Shown here piece after piece: positions 63,094-64,000 of a stretch of DNA of 64,000 bases. The notes beneath the pieces were generated by a model. The model saw only the letters and a program-made list of their open reading frames with translations. It made no database searches and was not told where the DNA came from. The stretch comes from Microvelia longipes (taxonomy: Eukaryota; Arthropoda; Insecta; Hemiptera; Veliidae): positions 37,785,799 through 37,849,798 of the forward strand of contig JACMZG010001913.1 of assembly GCA_018340805.1 (NCBI GenBank). Reading direction: 5' to 3'. How positions within the stretch are numbered: position 1 is the first letter of the stretch; each line of letters starts with the position of its first letter. A program made the position numbers and the translations under genes.

Positions 63094-63143
63094 ATAATAT
63101 ATATATATATTATATATATTTATATAATATATATTAATATATA
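63038..63143. repeat. TA microsatellite
   Basis: Interrupted (TA)n, about 105 bp, close to the exon 8 donor. Confidence 0.95.
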
Positions 63144-63803
63144 AATGCTTTATTTTACTATAATACAATTTTTTCATAACATTAGCAATTGATTTTCACT
63201 TATGAAATCATTTATTAGAGGCTGGTCAATGAAACATGTGGTCAATGCTTTTGTTGCTGTGCATGTATACTGTTTGATTTTAATGTTTGACAACAGACTA
63301 CACTGAATGACTTGTTCTCTGCACTTAACATTATAACAGAGGTCTCCAAACTGGGGTACGCGAGAGCCTAACAGGACGTTTAAACCAAAAATGTGTTAAA
63401 ATATATTAACAAATATTTATATAAAAAAATGAAATATAAAAGTTATTGAAAAAAATGTAAGAGGATCAAAGAAGGTGGTCACAGATAAATATGTTCAAAC
63501 TAATAACTAAATAGATAAGATAATCCTTCAATCAAAGCTGCCAAATTACAGGATGTAATATAACTAAGATATAAACATTTTTTTGTATCTTATTCAATTC
63601 GCTTTTTTTGTGTGCTAACGTTTACTTTTATATCTATTTTTAAGTGGTACTAACATTTTTTTAAGAGTAAGAAAAAAATTATTAATATATTTGAGTTTTG
63701 AATTGTTTTCCATAAAAATAAAAATATTTAAAAAATCATAATAAAAGGTTTGGGAGGAGGCGCAAATGTTTTGGTCTACTTTAAGAGGAAATAAAACAAA
63801 AAA

Positions 63804-63886
63804 GAGACTCCTACATTATAACATGAAAAGTTTGGAGACTCCTACATTATAACATGAAAAGTTTGGATACTCCTACATTATAACAC
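63804..63886. repeat. 31-bp tandem repeat, 2.7 units
   Basis: GAGACTCCTACATTATAACA then TGAAAAGTTTG is repeated with a period of 31 bp. The third copy is partial. Confidence 0.95.
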
Positions 63887-64000
63887 AAACTTTGCTGATG
63901 ACAATACATTTCTGATTTCATGTGTAGAAAGTCATTTTTTAATGGTAATGTTAAAAAATTTAATAATGTTGGAAGCTAGAGGTTGGACTAGTTGGATATA

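Larger units (their letters stand above)
63007..64000 (+). other. GPALPP1-like intron 8 (partial)
   Basis: It starts at a GTTTGT donor and carries a TA tract (63038-63143) and a 31-bp triplication (63804-63886). No further exon is found before the window ends. Confidence 0.7.

Overview
This is an AT-rich, intron-dominated stretch of an animal nuclear genome. An arthropod, most likely an insect, fits best: the formin exons read like an insect Frl protein, and introns are packed with small DNA transposons, satellites and AT microsatellites. The species cannot be named from the sequence. There is no bacterial-style gene content; almost all longer open frames are microsatellites, tandem repeats or transposon relics.

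Two protein-coding genes are present, arranged head to head about 5 kb apart. (1) On the minus strand, the 5' end of a formin-like gene (FMNL/Frl): coding exon 1 at 45688-45837 starts with a myristoylation-type N-terminus, and coding exon 2 lies at 4790-4873. They are separated by a first intron of about 40.8 kb that fills most of the window. The rest of the gene lies beyond the left edge. (2) On the plus strand, a GPALPP1-like gene (GPALPP motifs plus a DUF3752 domain) with eight coding exons from 50807 to 63006. It reads in frame through seven GT-AG introns and runs off the right edge. It has a long N-terminal extension with a cysteine cluster, DDYSRR repeats and a Lys-rich region.

Layout: 1-4789, FMNL intron 2 with a decayed tyrosine-recombinase element. 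4874-45687, FMNL intron 1, holding palindromic elements, a 28-bp satellite (9.35-10.99 kb), an 18-bp satellite (21.93-22.53 kb), a 35-bp array (24.36-24.90 kb), a 54-bp CTCGCTTCGCTCGC array (35.4-36.3 kb), and many MITEs, several with intact 8-bp or TA target duplications. 45838-50806, the intergenic region, with a composite foldback repeat and a second large inverted repeat. 50807-64000, the GPALPP1 gene with MITEs in its introns.

The most unusual material is in the repeats. A composite palindromic element with tRNA-like modules occurs at about 20-21.6, 27.2-28.9 and 46.6-48.1 kb, with a reversed copy at 54.7-55.5 kb. Its central loop is exactly 123 bp in three copies, but in one copy it lies in the opposite orientation. 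One copy has the same deletion in both arms, which points to arm-to-arm conversion. A separate palindromic element carries what looks like a complete hammerhead ribozyme core at 15590-15634 (minus strand).
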